Assembly (NCBI RefSeq): GCF_900141905.1
Contig: NZ_FQZF01000007.1
Span: 124,001 to 188,000 of the forward strand
Direction: 5' to 3'
DNA: 64,000 nt
Source: Muricoccus roseus
GTDB lineage: Bacteria > Pseudomonadota > Alphaproteobacteria > Acetobacterales > Acetobacteraceae
A model generated the notes under the pieces. It was not told where the DNA came from. It saw only the letters and a program-made list of their open reading frames with translations, and did not search any database. Made by a program: the position numbers and the translations under genes. This document shows, in pieces, positions 62,865 to 64,000 of the stretch (its first letter is position 1; each line of letters begins with the position of its first letter).

Positions 62865-64000
62865 TCAGACCTCCACCTGCCAGAACATCGGGAAGCTGGA
62901 CTGGATCAGGTTCTTCAGCCGCGTGCGATATCCAGCGGGGCGCGAGAACTGCCCCCACATCACATTCGGCGTCAGGTCATAGGCCGCCACCTGGATCCGC
63001 TCCGCGATCCCCTTGCGCGCCGCCGCATCCGGCGCGCGCACGAAATCCTGCAGCAGCGTCGTCATCCCCGCGTCGCAGCTCCGCCCGGGATAATCCGAGC
63101 AGTTGTTGGCGACGTAGAAGTGGTTCAGCGGCGACATCATGTCCACGCCATTGGCATAGACCGGGAACAGCCCCCACCCATCCGGCCGCGCGCGCCGCGC
63201 CAGCACGGTGCCCCAGTCCATCACCTGCTCGTCCACGGTGAAGCCGGCCTTCTTCATGTTCTCGGCCAGCACATGCGCCGCGGTCTGGGAAATGGAGGCG
63301 GACACCTCCAGCATGATCACCGGCTCGCCCTTGTAGTTCGTCCGCGCCAGCTCCGCCTTCGCCGCCTCCACGTCGAAGCGCGCCACCTCCGCCCCGGCCC
63401 GCGTCTCCAGCGGCGTGTCGCACATCCAGAAGGAGGGGCAGTTCTCCACCCGGAACTGCGCGGGGATGCCGATGGCATCCATCACCTGCTTCTGGTCCAC
63501 CAGCTTCCACATCACGCGCCGCACCGCGGGGTCGGCGAAGGGGCCGCTCGCATGGTTCAGGCGGAAATTCCCCTGGAACATGTCGATGCCCTTCAGCCCC
63601 ATCAGCCGCACCTCGCGGTTGCGCCCCAGCGGCCCGAGGAAGTCGAAGGGCAGGTACTGCATGTAGTCGATCTCGCCGGCGGTCAGCGCATTCGCGCCGG
63701 TGGAATCGTCCGGCATGGTCTTCAGCACCAGCTCGTCGATCTTCACCACCTTGCCGCCCGCCAGGAAGTCCGGCGGCTCGGCCCGCGGCACGTAGCGCGC
63801 GTTCCGCCGCAGCACCATCCGGTCGCCTGTGCGCCAGCCCTCCCGCACGAAGGTGAAGGGGCCGGAGCCGACGATCTCCGTGATCCGCGCATCCCCCGCC
63901 GGAAGGATCCGCGCGGGCATGATGAAGGGCACGGGCGCGTTCGGCTTGCCCAGCACCTCCAGCATCAGCGGGAAGGGCTCCTTCAGCGCGATCGAGAAGC
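62865..64000 (-). CDS. ABC transporter substrate-binding protein, SBP_bac_5 type (5' part beyond right edge)
   Basis: About 378 codons of a family 5 extracellular solute-binding protein are visible, covering the C-terminal three quarters. VVKIDELVLKTMPDDSTGANAL, GEIDYMQYLP, FADPAVRRVMWKLVDQKQVMD, and YDLTPNVMWGQF are recognisable. Family members bind oligopeptides, nickel, sugars or acid sugars. With OtnK/OtnC downstream, uptake of an acid sugar is a reasonable guess. The N-terminus and signal peptide lie outside. Confidence 0.88.
   Translation of the reverse strand, partial: FSIALKEPFPLMLEVLGKPNAPVPFIMPARILPAGDARITEIVGSGPFTFVREGWRTGDRMVLRRNARYVPRAEPPDFLAGGKVVKIDELVLKTMPDDSTGANALTAGEIDYMQYLPFDFLGPLGRNREVRLMGLKGIDMFQGNFRLNHASGPFADPAVRRVMWKLVDQKQVMDAIGIPAQFRVENCPSFWMCDTPLETRAGAEVARFDVEAAKAELARTNYKGEPVIMLEVSASISQTAAHVLAENMKKAGFTVDEQVMDWGTVLARRARPDGWGLFPVYANGVDMMSPLNHFYVANNCSDYPGRSCDAGMTTLLQDFVRAPDAAARKGIAERIQVAAYDLTPNVMWGQFSRPAGYRTRLKNLIQSSFPMFWQVEV

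Overview
The window is about 70% G+C by eye, densely coded, and runs together many genes by stop/start overlaps. Gene content (ParA, RsmG, MnmG, MnmE, Rho, HemJ, HemH, HemE, a PEP synthase/PPDK regulatory protein, Maf, AroE, CoaE, DnaQ) and protein style point to an alphaproteobacterium, most likely Acetobacteraceae (Roseomonas-like). The species cannot be fixed from the sequence alone. The gene order hemE - gap - DUF299 regulator - maf matches the chromosomal origin region of Caulobacter and Rickettsia, so the window probably spans the replication origin.

Layout. 1-9.3 kb: parA (cut by the left edge), rsmG, mnmG, mnmE, a small [2Fe-2S] protein, an alkyltransferase, a quinone reductase, an acetyltransferase, a tiny secreted protein and rho. 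Two parS-like palindromes lie here. 9.7-13.5 kb: a 1280-residue secreted nuclease with Calx-beta and RTX repeats. 13.6-23 kb: hemJ, a HAD phosphatase and hemH as a coupled group, a lytic transglycosylase, a Pro/Tyr-rich lipoprotein, an MFS exporter, then grpE-dnaK-dnaJ. 23-36 kb: a CocE-type hydrolase with gshB, a sugar dehydrogenase, aroE-coaE (a third parS inside aroE), a secreted serine protease, polA, a zinc-finger protein, an AI-2E-type membrane protein and dnaQ. 36-39.5 kb: hemE, the proposed oriC (13 GANTC sites in 233 bp, inverted repeats, a DnaA-box-like site), the DUF299 regulator and maf. 39.7-47.2 kb: LysR and AraC regulators, small secreted or cytosolic proteins, a creatininase-family enzyme, a lipase-like lipoprotein and a LutA-like Fe-S protein.

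47.5-60.7 kb looks like one catabolic unit: a penicillin-acylase-family amidase facing an operon of ABC ATPase, two permeases, a GntR/FCD regulator, a binding protein, both subunits of an N,N-dimethylformamidase-like enzyme, a fused alpha-beta 2-oxoacid dehydrogenase E1, and a class III aminotransferase. A rare AT-only-core motif, GATATATCA, lies in the divergent promoter and again before the aminotransferase, and is a good candidate operator for the GntR protein. 60.9-64 kb carries, on the other strand, a class II aldolase, an OtnK-type kinase and an oligopeptide-type binding protein cut by the right edge, suggesting four-carbon acid sugar use.

The most unusual non-coding signal is a family of about 240-260 bp multi-hairpin intergenic elements. 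Six close and two divergent copies occur in the window, nearly all between convergent genes or just past a gene end. Their stems vary by paired substitutions, which suggests selection on a folded RNA or DNA structure. No tRNA, rRNA, CRISPR array, transposase or prophage gene was seen.
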